Shown one piece after another: positions 25,777 to 35,279 of a DNA stretch of 64,000 nucleotides. A program made the translations under genes and the position numbers. Source of the stretch: Aquisalinus luteolus (GTDB lineage: Bacteria > Pseudomonadota > Alphaproteobacteria > Caulobacterales > Parvularculaceae); the NCBI RefSeq assembly GCF_009712425.2, contig NZ_VCJR02000001.1:186001-250000 (forward strand), in the 5' to 3' direction. The notes below the pieces were generated by a model. That model ran no database searches, was not told the DNA's origin, and worked only from the letters and a program-made list of their open reading frames with translations. The number at the start of each line of letters is the position of its first letter. Position 1 is the first letter of the stretch.

Positions 25777-25990
25777 CAGGTACTGTCCATACGGTCTGGT
25801 CCGGCAGATTGCGTGCGCCGGAGAGTTTCAGAGTCTCTCCGCGGAGAACGCCATGAGCCCTTAACTCAAAAAGTTATACAATGGTATCTTATTTTTTTGA
25901 AAATGTCTACATTTCGGGTTATATTCCCATAAATTTCAGGATAATCTATAACAGGTATAATACCAATTTGGCGAGGGGCGAAAAGACTGG
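25777..25990. promoter_or_regulatory. Divergent nag promoter region with two palindromic ATAC/GTAT sites
   Basis: AT-rich region between nagB2 (minus) and the PTS fusion gene (plus). It contains ATAC-aatg-GTAT at 25876-25887 and the perfect palindrome GGTATAATACC at 25954-25964. Both contain or face the ATACCA(A/T)T half-site also found before the GntR regulator and the hexosaminidase, which fits binding of the local HutC-type regulator (inferred). Confidence 0.6.
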
Positions 25991-28564
25991 ATGGACAAGG
26001 TCGAGGCAAAAGGCGGTGAAGGCCTGACGGTGCTGTCACCTGTGGCCGGGTGGTTCGGCCCGCTGGAAGAAGCACCCGATCCAGTCTTCGCTGGTGGCAT
26101 GATGGGGCCGGGCGGGCTCATCGATCCGGTCGCTGGCGAGCTGCGGGCACCCTGCGATGGCGTCATCCTCAACCTGCCCGGCAGCCTGCATGCCCTCACC
26201 CTGCGGGCGGACAATGGTGCCGAAGTGCTGGTCCATGTCGGAATCGAGACTGTGGGATTGCAGGGCAAGGGGTTCACTGCCCATGTCGAGGAAGGAAGTG
26301 TCGTCGCCGCAGGTGACCTGCTCCTCTCTTTCGATCTCGATATTCTGGCCGATCAGGCGACCAGCCTGCAAACGCCTGTGATCGTCGCCAGTGAGGGCTA
26401 CCGCGTCGCCGACCTGAGGCAGCCAGGGCCGGTTGCCATTGGCGAGGTGCTTTTCAGGGTCGTCGCTGTCGATGCGCCGGATGTTGTGCCATCGCCGGAT
26501 ATGGTTGGCGGCGAAGGCGTCACAAGCGAGGTCCGGGTCCTGCTGGGCAATGGCCTGCACGCCAGACCTGCAGCGCGCCTCGCCGATCTGGCAAAACAGT
26601 TCGATGCTACTGGCTGGCTTTGTCTGGGTGGCAAGCGGGCAAGCGCCCGCAGCCCTGTCGCGATCATGACGCTGGGCGTGCGCCATGGCGACACCCTGAC
26701 AGTCGAGGCATCAGGCGAGGATGCCGAGAGGCTGCTGACTTCCCTGATGCAGGCGATTACCGCAGGTTTGGGGGAGGAGATTGTTCCCGTAAGGAGCGCT
26801 GCCGCCAGCAAGGCTGATGCGAGCGCGCAAGGCGTGATCAAGCCGATCGCGCTGGATGGCAGCGCGCGTCTGGAAGGCGTCACGGCGGCGCCGGGCCTCG
26901 TCATAGGCCCTGTAATGCGTCTCGATGAGGCAATGGGCGATTTCGATGAAGACGGCAAGGGCAGTCAGCAAGAAGGCACTGCCCTGTCGCAGGCCCTCGC
27001 CGTAGTAAAGGCCGACATAAAGCGGAAGCTGGAATTGGCGCAGGGGCAGGCCAAATCACAACAAGAAGAAATCCTCCGTGCACATCTGGTCTTGCTGGAA
27101 GACGAGACGCTGACAGGCGACGCAATGCAGCTGATTGGGCAGGGCAAGTCGGCTGGCTTTGCCTGGCAGCGTGCGATCGAGCAGCAAATCAGCGCGTTAA
27201 AGGCGCTGGACGCGCCATTGCTCGCAGAAAGGGCGGACGATCTTGCTGACCTGGAGCGGCAGGTGATTGCCCGGCTGAACGGTGAAGCAAATGAAGAACT
27301 GTCCTGCGAAGGTGCCATCATCATTGCGCGCGAGCTTTACCCGTCGCAATTCCTGCGGCTGGCAGAGGTAGGCGCGGCCGGCATCTGCCTGATCGGCGGC
27401 GGAGCGACGTCCCATGTGTCGATCCTGGCGGCCGAAAAGGGCATGCCTGCTCTGGTCGCCGTGAGCCCGGGTGCCATGACCATTGCCGACGGCACACCTG
27501 TCATCCTTGATGCTGACAGGGGCGAGTTGCATGTCGCCCCCGCGCCGGAAGTTGTATCAGAAACACGAAAGGCCGTTGAGCGCCGGAAGCAAAACTATGC
27601 AGCAGCGCTGGCAGAGGCGGCCAACCCTGCGCACCTGCAGGACGGCACGGCAATGGAGGTCTTCGCCAATCTGGGCGGCGATCAGGGTGCCGAGCAGGCC
27701 GTCAGCAACGGGGCGGAGGGCTGTGGCCTGCTGCGTACGGAGTTTCTGTATATCGGTCGTGCCACGCCGCCCTCTCGGGAAGGGCAGACAGCCATCTATC
27801 AGGCAATCGCAGACAGTCTCGCAGGCCGGCCGCTCGTGATCCGCACGCTGGATATCGGCGGTGACAAGCCGGCGGCGTTTGTACACTTCGACAAGGAGGA
27901 AAACCCGGCGCTGGGCATGCGCGGTATCCGCCTCATGCAGCACCGACCGGACCTGTTCGAGACACAGCTGCGGGCCATTCTTAGCGTGAAGACGCAGTCG
28001 CAGATTTCTATCATGCTTCCCATGGTGACCTCGGCCGATGAAGTCATCGCGGTCAGGGCCATGCTCGGCAGGCTTGGTGAAGAGATGGGCGTCAGCGCCG
28101 GTCTGCCACTGGGCATCATGGTGGAGACACCGGCGAGCGCCGTAACCGCGAAAACGCTGGCCCCGCATGTAGACTTCTTCTCCATTGGCACGAATGACCT
28201 CTCCCAATACACGCTCGCCATGGACAGGGGGAACCCCCAGCTGGCCGCGAAAGCAGACAGTTTCCACCCGGCTGTCTTGCGCCTGATCGCCATGACGGCC
28301 GAGGCAGGGGCCGGGTATGGAAAATGGGTTGGCGTGTGCGGATCAATGGCCTCCCAGCCGCTGGCAGCCCCCTTGCTGGCGGGGCTTGGCGTCACGGAGC
28401 TATCGGCAACTGCCAGTGCCGTGCCGATGGTCAAGGCCGTGCTGCGTTCCGTCACCATGGCAGACTGCAGGAAAGCGGCGGAAACGGCCATGGAAATGGA
28501 GAGTGCCGACGCGGTGCGAAAGCATCTCATGGCAACCTGGCCACACCTGCAGGACTGGATATGA
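25991..28564 (+). CDS. nagF: PTS phosphocarrier fusion EIIA(Glc-type)-HPr-Enzyme I
   Basis: An 857-residue fusion. Domains in order: EIIA of the glucose/GlcNAc type (about 1-150, phosphohistidine H82 in VLVHVGIE), HPr (about 175-260, H190 in NGLHARPA), and Enzyme I (about 295-857, H475 in GGGATSHVSILA, later RTEFLYIGR and the PEP-binding LPMVTSADE region). It passes phosphate from PEP to the GlcNAc EIIB. GAGGGGCG lies about ten bases before the ATG. Followed after 27 bases by nagE, so the operon encodes a full, self-contained phosphorelay. Cytoplasmic. Confidence 0.93.
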   Translation: MDKVEAKGGEGLTVLSPVAGWFGPLEEAPDPVFAGGMMGPGGLIDPVAGELRAPCDGVILNLPGSLHALTLRADNGAEVLVHVGIETVGLQGKGFTAHVEEGSVVAAGDLLLSFDLDILADQATSLQTPVIVASEGYRVADLRQPGPVAIGEVLFRVVAVDAPDVVPSPDMVGGEGVTSEVRVLLGNGLHARPAARLADLAKQFDATGWLCLGGKRASARSPVAIMTLGVRHGDTLTVEASGEDAERLLTSLMQAITAGLGEEIVPVRSAAASKADASAQGVIKPIALDGSARLEGVTAAPGLVIGPVMRLDEAMGDFDEDGKGSQQEGTALSQALAVVKADIKRKLELAQGQAKSQQEEILRAHLVLLEDETLTGDAMQLIGQGKSAGFAWQRAIEQQISALKALDAPLLAERADDLADLERQVIARLNGEANEELSCEGAIIIARELYPSQFLRLAEVGAAGICLIGGGATSHVSILAAEKGMPALVAVSPGAMTIADGTPVILDADRGELHVAPAPEVVSETRKAVERRKQNYAAALAEAANPAHLQDGTAMEVFANLGGDQGAEQAVSNGAEGCGLLRTEFLYIGRATPPSREGQTAIYQAIADSLAGRPLVIRTLDIGGDKPAAFVHFDKEENPALGMRGIRLMQHRPDLFETQLRAILSVKTQSQISIMLPMVTSADEVIAVRAMLGRLGEEMGVSAGLPLGIMVETPASAVTAKTLAPHVDFFSIGTNDLSQYTLAMDRGNPQLAAKADSFHPAVLRLIAMTAEAGAGYGKWVGVCGSMASQPLAAPLLAGLGVTELSATASAVPMVKAVLRSVTMADCRKAAETAMEMESADAVRKHLMATWPHLQDWI

Positions 28565-28591
28565 GATGGACGCCGTGATGAGGAGAATTCA

Positions 28592-30343
28592 ATGGCAACC
28601 CTGATGGCGAATGTACAAAATCTCGGTCGTACACTGATGCTGCCGATTGCTGTCCTGCCCGTTGCGGGCCTGTTGTTGCGCTTCGGCCAGCCGGACCTGT
28701 TCGATGTGCCCTTCATCGCGGCGGCAGGGGCGGCGATTTTTTCCAATCTCGGGCTTTTGTTCGCCATTGGCGTCGCCGTGGGCTTCGCGAAGGACAACAA
28801 CGGCGCAGCGGGTCTTGCCGGGGCCGTCTGCTATTTCGTCGCGACGCAGGGTGCCCGCACGCTGATCGCCGTGCCCCCCGACGTGCTTGCCGGGGTCGAG
28901 GAAAGTGCCCGTGTGCTGGCAGAGAATGCCTGGCTCGATCGTGAGATCGGCAAGCTTGGCGTGCCGGTCGGTATCCTGGCGGGTATCGTCTCGGGCATTC
29001 TCTACAATCGCTACCATGATATCCGCCTGCCGGAATTCCTCGCCTTCTTCGGCGGCCGGCGCTTCGTGCCCATCGCGGCCGGCTGCGTCGGCGTCATGCT
29101 GGCGGCCATTGTCGGCTTCGGCTGGGTCGGGATCGAGGGGGCGATGGATGCCTTCTCGCGCGCTGTCGTCGCGTCGGGCGAAATCGGCCTATTCATCTAT
29201 GGTGTTCTGAACCGTATACTGATCGTCACCGGTCTGCACCATATCCTCAACAACGTCGCGTGGTTCATCGTCGGCGATTTCGGGGGTGTGACGGGTGACC
29301 TGAACCGTTTCTTTGCCGGTGACCCGGAGGCAGGGCGCTTCATGGCCGGCTTCTTCCCGGTCATGATGTTCGGCCTGCCGGCGGCGTGCCTTGCCATGTA
29401 TCACGCGACGCCGCGCGAGCGGAGGGCCGAAGTCGGCGGCATGTATCTGTCGCTCGGCCTGACCTCGTTGCTGACGGGCGTCACCGAGCCGATCGAATTC
29501 ACCTTCATGTTTTTGGCACCGGTTCTCTATGCCATTCACGCGGTGCTGACCGGCCTGTCCATGGTGATCATGGATATTCTGGACGTGAAGCTCGGCTTCG
29601 GATTCTCCGCAGGGCTTATCGACTATGTGCTGAACTTCAACCTCTCGACCCGGCCACTGTTGCTGTTGCCGGTCGGGCTGGCCTACGGGCTTTTGTACTA
29701 TGGCATGTTCCGTTTCTGCATCGCCCGCTTCAACCTGAAAACGCCGGGGCGCGATGCGACAATAGCAGCGCCGGCGGGTCCGGCGACACCGTCAAAGGCG
29801 GGACAGGCGGCAGGTTATATCAAGGCCCTTGGCGGGGCGGACAATCTCGTCAGTGTCGATGCCTGCATGACACGGCTGAGGCTGGTGCTGGCGGAACCTT
29901 CGAAGGTCGATGAATCCCAGCTCAAGGCGCTGGGCGCAAAGGGTGTTATCCGTCCGTCTGCGACCACCATGCAGGTGGTTCTTGGCCCGATAGCCGACCA
30001 GACAGCCTCCGATATTCGTGCGGAACTCGGTATGCAGAGGGATAATCAGTTGCAAGGCATGGCAGAAAGTGAGCAGGCAGGGGCAGTGCCCCGCGCGGTT
30101 GTCGATCCGATCCTCACTGCGTTGGGTGGGGCGGATAATGTCCGGGCCGTGAAGGCGCTTGCCTCGCGCATCACGGTTTCGCTGAGCGACAGGTCCCGTG
30201 CTGACGATCAGGCACTGAAAGCGCTGGCTACTCGCGGCGTCGTGGACACTGGTCCGGATACGGTCCACTTGCTGCTGGGCCCGCAGGCCGCTGCGGTCGG
30301 CACGGCGATCGGCGATATTCTCGAGGGAAGGAAAAACCCATGA
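28592..30343 (+). CDS. nagE: PTS N-acetylglucosamine transporter EIIC-EIIB with extra EIIB-like domain
   Basis: A 583-residue membrane permease. The EIIC part (residues about 1-385) has PIAVLPVAGLLLRFG, the GLHHILNN and TGVTEPIEFTFMF segments of the glucose/GlcNAc superfamily. A first EIIB follows with phosphocysteine C425 (VDACMTRLRL). A second EIIB-like domain (about 500-575) aligns well (LGGADNVRAVKAL) but has leucine L523 where the cysteine should be, so it cannot carry phosphate. GGAGAATTC lies before the start, and the stop overlaps nagX by ATGA. It imports GlcNAc as GlcNAc-6-P. Confidence 0.92.
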   Translation: MATLMANVQNLGRTLMLPIAVLPVAGLLLRFGQPDLFDVPFIAAAGAAIFSNLGLLFAIGVAVGFAKDNNGAAGLAGAVCYFVATQGARTLIAVPPDVLAGVEESARVLAENAWLDREIGKLGVPVGILAGIVSGILYNRYHDIRLPEFLAFFGGRRFVPIAAGCVGVMLAAIVGFGWVGIEGAMDAFSRAVVASGEIGLFIYGVLNRILIVTGLHHILNNVAWFIVGDFGGVTGDLNRFFAGDPEAGRFMAGFFPVMMFGLPAACLAMYHATPRERRAEVGGMYLSLGLTSLLTGVTEPIEFTFMFLAPVLYAIHAVLTGLSMVIMDILDVKLGFGFSAGLIDYVLNFNLSTRPLLLLPVGLAYGLLYYGMFRFCIARFNLKTPGRDATIAAPAGPATPSKAGQAAGYIKALGGADNLVSVDACMTRLRLVLAEPSKVDESQLKALGAKGVIRPSATTMQVVLGPIADQTASDIRAELGMQRDNQLQGMAESEQAGAVPRAVVDPILTALGGADNVRAVKALASRITVSLSDRSRADDQALKALATRGVVDTGPDTVHLLLGPQAAAVGTAIGDILEGRKNP

Positions 30344-31473
30344 CGCATGACGCAACAGGTGGTACGGCCCTGAATGACAGGATGCTGTCGGTCGATGTCG
30401 CGCGGGGCGTGGCGATCTTCGGCATGATCCTCGTCAATGCCACGGCCTATGTGCACTACGCCATGCCCGCACCGGTGCCGCCATTCCTGTTGCATGCGAA
30501 CTGGGACGGCTTTCTGGGGGCCGATTTCGTCTTTCCGGCGTTTCTTTACATTGTCGGCATCTCCATTGCCCTGTCATTGGGGCGCGCCGCAGAGGCAGGG
30601 GCAAAGGGTGGCACGATCCGCCATATCGGCTGGCGCGCGCTGAAACTGGTGCTGCTCGGCTTTTTCCTGAGCAATATCAATCTCTGGTACAATGAGATTG
30701 TCTGGTCTGAAGCGCGCTATTTCGGTGTCCTGCAGCGCATCGGTATCGTCTATTTCCTCACGGCACTGATCTTTCTCTACGCATCAGCCCGCACGATGGC
30801 GATCGTTGCCGGTGCAGTCCTCGTGCTCTATACCGCCCTGCTTTACGTCCCGCTGCCCGACGGGCAGGCGGCGGACCTGTCTGTCGCCGGACTGAATATC
30901 GTCTCCTGGGTCGATCATGTGGTGCTGGGCAGCCATGCCTATTACGACCGGGAGCTGGGATATGACCCGGAGGGCATCCTCTCCACCTTGCCCGGTGTTG
31001 CGCAGTGCCTGATGGGCGTGTTGACCGGCCTGTGGCTGAAGCGGCAGGACAGGACGATGGCGGTCGGGGGCAAGCTGGCGGCGGCCGCCGTGATCCTGCT
31101 TGTCCTCGGTGTCGTGCTCGGTTTCGTGCATCCGATCATCAAGGATCTGTGGACGGTGACTTTCGTCTTCGTTTCGACCGGGATCGCCATGCTGATCCTG
31201 TCGGTCGCATGGCTGGTCAATGATGTGGCGAAGCGCTACGGGCCTGTCTCCCATTTCTTCCGGGTTTTCGGGGTGAATGCCATTGCGACCTATACGTTCC
31301 ATTTCGTCACGTCATTCCTGGTCGTCTCGGCAACTGGCGTTGGGCTGTATAATCTCGGCGGGCATGTGCTGCCGGACAGTCTCGCCTCACTGGTGCCGGT
31401 GGCGGTCTATCTTGCGATGAACTGGGTCTTTGCCGTGTGGCTGTGGAAGCGGCAGATCTTCATCAAGATCTGA
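30340..31473 (+). CDS. nagX: NagX-like membrane protein (HGSNAT/DUF5009 acyltransferase family)
   Basis: A 377-residue inner-membrane protein with about ten helices, starting with RMLSVDVARGVAIFGMILVN and containing FPAFLYIVGISIALS and DPEGILSTLPG, features of the heparan-alpha-glucosaminide N-acetyltransferase-like family. NagX is a common member of GlcNAc loci but its biochemical role is not firmly settled; transacetylation of glucosamine is one proposal. Coupled to nagE by an ATGA overlap and convergent with the regulator gene nine bases away. Confidence 0.85.
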   Translation: MTHDATGGTALNDRMLSVDVARGVAIFGMILVNATAYVHYAMPAPVPPFLLHANWDGFLGADFVFPAFLYIVGISIALSLGRAAEAGAKGGTIRHIGWRALKLVLLGFFLSNINLWYNEIVWSEARYFGVLQRIGIVYFLTALIFLYASARTMAIVAGAVLVLYTALLYVPLPDGQAADLSVAGLNIVSWVDHVVLGSHAYYDRELGYDPEGILSTLPGVAQCLMGVLTGLWLKRQDRTMAVGGKLAAAAVILLVLGVVLGFVHPIIKDLWTVTFVFVSTGIAMLILSVAWLVNDVAKRYGPVSHFFRVFGVNAIATYTFHFVTSFLVVSATGVGLYNLGGHVLPDSLASLVPVAVYLAMNWVFAVWLWKRQIFIKI

Positions 31474-31481
31474 TGGCGGTT

Positions 31482-32222
31482 CTAGCCGGCGGTCAACTCG
31501 GCAACGAAATCATAGGTGTCGCCGCGATAGAAGGAGCGAGAGATCTCGACGATCCTGCCATCCTGCAGGAAGGCGCGCCGTTCGACCAGCAGGCCGGCGC
31601 TTTTCTCCGGCACACCCAGAAGCTCTGCCTGCTGATGTTCAAACAAGACGGCCCTCAGGCGCTGCAACGCCCGGACGGGCCGGTAGCCTGCCTCATTCAG
31701 CGCGACATAGAGGGAGTCCTCGACAGCATCCGGTGACGGCAGGGCAAAGGCAGGCACGATCGAATATTCCAGTGCCATCGGTGCGCCGTCAGCATGGCGC
31801 ACCCTGTCAAACCGATAGACCCTCAGGTCCGGGCTCAGACCATAATTCATGACCTCATCGGGCGTGATGCGGCTCGCCGCCCGCCGCAGCCACCGGCTGC
31901 CGGGCGTCTGGCCGCGGGCCTTCATCTCCTCCGAAAAGGATGTCAGCTGCGAGAAGACCTTCTCGACCCGGCGGGCAACGATAGTGCCCGAGCCCTGACG
32001 GCGATTGAGCAGCCCTTCATCGACAAGCGCCTGCAACGCCTTGCGAACGGTGATGCGGGAAATGCCGTATTCCTCCGCAAGGTCGCGTTCGGCCGGCAAT
32101 GGTTTCTCAGGGGGCAGCATGTTTTCCACGATCGCAGTGCGCAGCTTTTTCTGCAGTTGCAGATACAGCGCCGTGCGATCCTCCGGATCGAGCGGACCAA
32201 TCAGTTCCGAAAGCTGCTGCAC
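31482..32222 (-). CDS. GntR-family (HutC subgroup) regulator of the nag genes
   Basis: A 246-residue regulator. N-terminal winged helix: LPAERDLAEEYGISRITVRKALQALVDEGLL, then a GSGT turn. C-terminal UTRA effector domain follows. HutC-type regulators (NagR/NagQ/YvoA) respond to GlcNAc-6-P or GlcN-6-P and repress GlcNAc uptake genes. Gene position between the PTS operon and the hexosaminidase, and ATACCA-type half-sites in all three promoter regions including its own, support autoregulation and control of the whole locus. No symbol is fixed because NagR and NagQ cannot be told apart here. Confidence 0.88.
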   Translation of the reverse strand: MQQLSELIGPLDPEDRTALYLQLQKKLRTAIVENMLPPEKPLPAERDLAEEYGISRITVRKALQALVDEGLLNRRQGSGTIVARRVEKVFSQLTSFSEEMKARGQTPGSRWLRRAASRITPDEVMNYGLSPDLRVYRFDRVRHADGAPMALEYSIVPAFALPSPDAVEDSLYVALNEAGYRPVRALQRLRAVLFEHQQAELLGVPEKSAGLLVERRAFLQDGRIVEISRSFYRGDTYDFVAELTAG

Positions 32223-32495
32223 GATGGTTCTGCCCTGCTAACATGCTCTGAACAAAGCCATATTGCACTGGAGGGAACATGGCGGCGGATAGGTTTTGAT
32301 AATACCATTCAGCCATTCCTGCAAGCCGATAAGCCCGTCGCTCGTTAATATTGTATATTCCAGTGAAATCGGGGAATTGGGAAAGAGTGGGAAAGCTATC
32401 GTTCGATGTTGACTGAACTATTGGATATGTGAGTATTAATACCAATAAGACATTTGGTATCGTGGCTATCGCGTGAACACCTCAAGGACAGAATC
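32223..32495. promoter_or_regulatory. Divergent region of nag regulator and hexosaminidase with operator-like sites
   Basis: Holds ATAATACCA at 32299-32307, the palindrome GTATTAATAC at 32433-32442 running into ATACCAAT, and a facing TTGGTAT at 32454-32460, so ATACCAA and TTGGTAT form an inverted repeat. These match the sites in the nagB2/nagF region. No gene is seen here. Confidence 0.58.
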
Positions 32496-35192
32496 ATGAA
32501 AAAGACGACCGGTATAATCAAGACGACAGCGAGCCTGATAGCCATCCTGGCACTTTCTGCCTGTGGAAATGAACCGGTCGTTTCGGCCGGCGAGCAAGCA
32601 TCGGAGGCGGCGGAGACAGCGGGTGCCGGTCAGGCTAGCCAGAGCGATATTGATACGCTCGCCCGGTCCCTTGACGTCACCTACCGGGTGATCGCGAATA
32701 AATCCGCTGACTGCGAAGCAGGCGACAGTTCAGCCGGGGGTATGTCATGTTACGAGGCGAGTATCACTCTTGAGACGGATGAAACACTGGATGCGACAGG
32801 CTGGCAGATCTACTTCAGCCAGCCGGATCCGCTTGCCTTTGCCGCTCCGGGGCCCTTGACCCTCGAGCATATCAATGGCGACTTGCACGTTCTGCGACCG
32901 GATACTGCGTTCGGAGGCTTCGAGGCCGGCGTGGCGGTGAGTATCGACTTCGTGGTACGCGGACAGGTGCTGAGCGAAGCCAAGCTGATGCCGAACTGGT
33001 ATGTCGTCGCTGATGGCCTCGATGCGAAGACGATCGACAGTACACGCATGGAAGTCGATGATGAGACCGGTCTGCCGGTACGGCCATGGATCGTCGAGTT
33101 TCCGGGTGAAGTGACGCATTATAGAAAAGGGCAGGGCGATGCAACGCCGCTGGCCACGGCAGGGTTTCTTTATGAGGCGAACAGCGGGATCGATCCTGTG
33201 GCTGATGATGTCGTCGATGCCGCGATCATTCCCACGCCTCAGGGCATGACACTTCGCGATGGTGCACTCGATCTGGCCCGTGGCCTGAATGTCACGATTG
33301 ACGGTGCAGGGCGCGACATGCTCGATGCGCCACTCGAGCGACTTGCCGAGCTTGGTATCGCAGAGGCGACCGGCGGTGTGCCCGTTTCCATCGAGGTGGC
33401 TGGCGATCCATCGCAGGCCGTAGAGTCGTATATCCTCGATATCGGTGCAGACAGCATTGCTATCAATGCCACTGATACAGCCGGTGCTGCCTATGGCCTC
33501 TATTCGCTGGCATCGCTCGTCACGCCAGGCGAGACAAGCGTGCCGCAGATGCGCGTGGAAGATGCGCCGCGCTTTGGCTTCCGCGGCATGCATATCGACC
33601 TTTCACGAAATTTCCATTCGCTCGACATGGTGCTCGCCGTCATGGACCAGATGGCGGCGTACAAGCTGAACAAGCTGCACCTGCACATGGCTGATGATGA
33701 AGGCTGGCGGCTGGAGATACCCGGCCTGCCGGAACTGACGGATGTCGGCGCACGGCGTTGTCACGACCCTGCCGAGGATGAGTGCCTGCTGATGCAGCTT
33801 GGCAGCGGCCCGACGGGTGAGACGGCTGTCGATGGTTATTTCTCGGTCGAGGACTATACGACGATCCTGCAAGCCGCAAAGGCTCGTCATATAGAGGTTA
33901 TTCCGTCGCTGGACATGCCTGGGCATTCGCGCGCAGCAATCAAGTCGATGGAAGCGCGTTATCGACGTCTCATGGAGGCGGGTGAGCCGGAAGCAGCTCG
34001 CGACTACCTCCTGACGGATTTCGACGACACGACAGAGTATGAGAGCATTCAGTTCTATACGGACAATACGCTGAATGTGTGCATGGATTCCACCTATCAC
34101 TTCATCGACAAGGTGGTCACTGAAATCGCGCAGATGCACGAGGCGGCAGGCGTTCCGCTGCGCCGCTATCATATCGGTGCTGATGAGACCGCGGGGGCAT
34201 GGGTGGAATCGCCGATCTGCCAGCAGCTGTTCGACGAACCCGGCAACGGGCTGGACTCGGCCAGCGATCTTGGCGGGTACTTCATCGAGCGTGTCGCTAA
34301 TATGGTCGCGGATATGGGCGTCATCCCCGGTGGCTGGAATGACGGGATGGGGCACACCAACCCTGACAACATGCCGGACCGGGTACAAACCAATGCCTGG
34401 GGTGTGTTGCCATGGGGCGGGACGACATCAGCGCACCAGCAGGCCAATTATGGCTGGGAGGTCGTCCTCTCGACGCCCGACGCGCTCTATTTCGATTTCC
34501 CTTACGAGGCCGATCCGAAGGAAGGCGGCTATTACTGGGCATCGCGGCGCCTGAATACGCGCAAGGTGTTCGAGTTCATGCCGGAAAACCTGCCTGCCCA
34601 CGCCGAACTCTGGAAAGATCCGAATGAGCAGCCCTTTACCATCGATGATCGTCTGCAGACAGACGAAAATGGCACTGTCACTCATGCGCCGCTCGACGCC
34701 GGAGTGACGTTCGCCGGTATGCAGGGGCAGGTATGGAGCGAAACCCTGTCCAGTGATGACATGGTCCTGTACATGATCTTCCCGCGCCTGATCGCGCTTG
34801 CCGAACGGGCATGGCACAAGGCGGACTGGGAGGTGCCCTACCAGTATGACGGCGCCGTCTATGGGCCGGACACAGGCAATTTTACCGACGACATGCGAGC
34901 GTCACTGGAGGCAGACTGGGCCCGCTTCGCCACGGTACTGGGGCAGAAGGAATTGCCCAAGCTCGACCTTGCCGGTATCCCGTATCGCATTCCCACGGCG
35001 GGTGCGACGCTTGACGAGGGCACCCTGGAGACCAACACGATCTTCCCGGGGCTGCAGGTCGAGATGCGCGAGCCCGGCGGGGCGTGGCAGCATGTCGACG
35101 GACCGGTCGACGTCTCGGCTCCTGTCGAGGTCAGGGCGCGTTCTGCCGATGGCAGCCGCCCCGGACGTGCCATCCTTGTTGGCGAGGAGTAG
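32496..35192 (+). CDS. GH20 beta-N-acetylhexosaminidase, lipoprotein
   Basis: An 898-residue exported enzyme. The start is ATG 32496 (AAGGA upstream) rather than the upstream frame at 32454. The lipoprotein signal ends at LSACGN. Next come a chitobiase N-terminal carbohydrate-binding-like domain (about 60-210), a GH20b domain, the TIM-barrel with HLHMADDEGWRLEIPGL, the catalytic pair D563-E564 in HIGADETAG, and a C-terminal chitobiase Fn3-like domain. It releases terminal GlcNAc from chitooligosaccharides or glycans outside the inner membrane; the sugar then enters through NagE. ATACCA-type operator-like sites upstream place it in the nag regulon. Confidence 0.93.
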   Translation: MKKTTGIIKTTASLIAILALSACGNEPVVSAGEQASEAAETAGAGQASQSDIDTLARSLDVTYRVIANKSADCEAGDSSAGGMSCYEASITLETDETLDATGWQIYFSQPDPLAFAAPGPLTLEHINGDLHVLRPDTAFGGFEAGVAVSIDFVVRGQVLSEAKLMPNWYVVADGLDAKTIDSTRMEVDDETGLPVRPWIVEFPGEVTHYRKGQGDATPLATAGFLYEANSGIDPVADDVVDAAIIPTPQGMTLRDGALDLARGLNVTIDGAGRDMLDAPLERLAELGIAEATGGVPVSIEVAGDPSQAVESYILDIGADSIAINATDTAGAAYGLYSLASLVTPGETSVPQMRVEDAPRFGFRGMHIDLSRNFHSLDMVLAVMDQMAAYKLNKLHLHMADDEGWRLEIPGLPELTDVGARRCHDPAEDECLLMQLGSGPTGETAVDGYFSVEDYTTILQAAKARHIEVIPSLDMPGHSRAAIKSMEARYRRLMEAGEPEAARDYLLTDFDDTTEYESIQFYTDNTLNVCMDSTYHFIDKVVTEIAQMHEAAGVPLRRYHIGADETAGAWVESPICQQLFDEPGNGLDSASDLGGYFIERVANMVADMGVIPGGWNDGMGHTNPDNMPDRVQTNAWGVLPWGGTTSAHQQANYGWEVVLSTPDALYFDFPYEADPKEGGYYWASRRLNTRKVFEFMPENLPAHAELWKDPNEQPFTIDDRLQTDENGTVTHAPLDAGVTFAGMQGQVWSETLSSDDMVLYMIFPRLIALAERAWHKADWEVPYQYDGAVYGPDTGNFTDDMRASLEADWARFATVLGQKELPKLDLAGIPYRIPTAGATLDEGTLETNTIFPGLQVEMREPGGAWQHVDGPVDVSAPVEVRARSADGSRPGRAILVGEE

Positions 35193-35279
35193 CGAGCGGG
35201 CCCTGCCTGCGGAAAATCTTCGCCTGACCCATGCCTGACCTGTGCTATCCTCCGCCTTCACGGAGCACGAGGAAACGAC

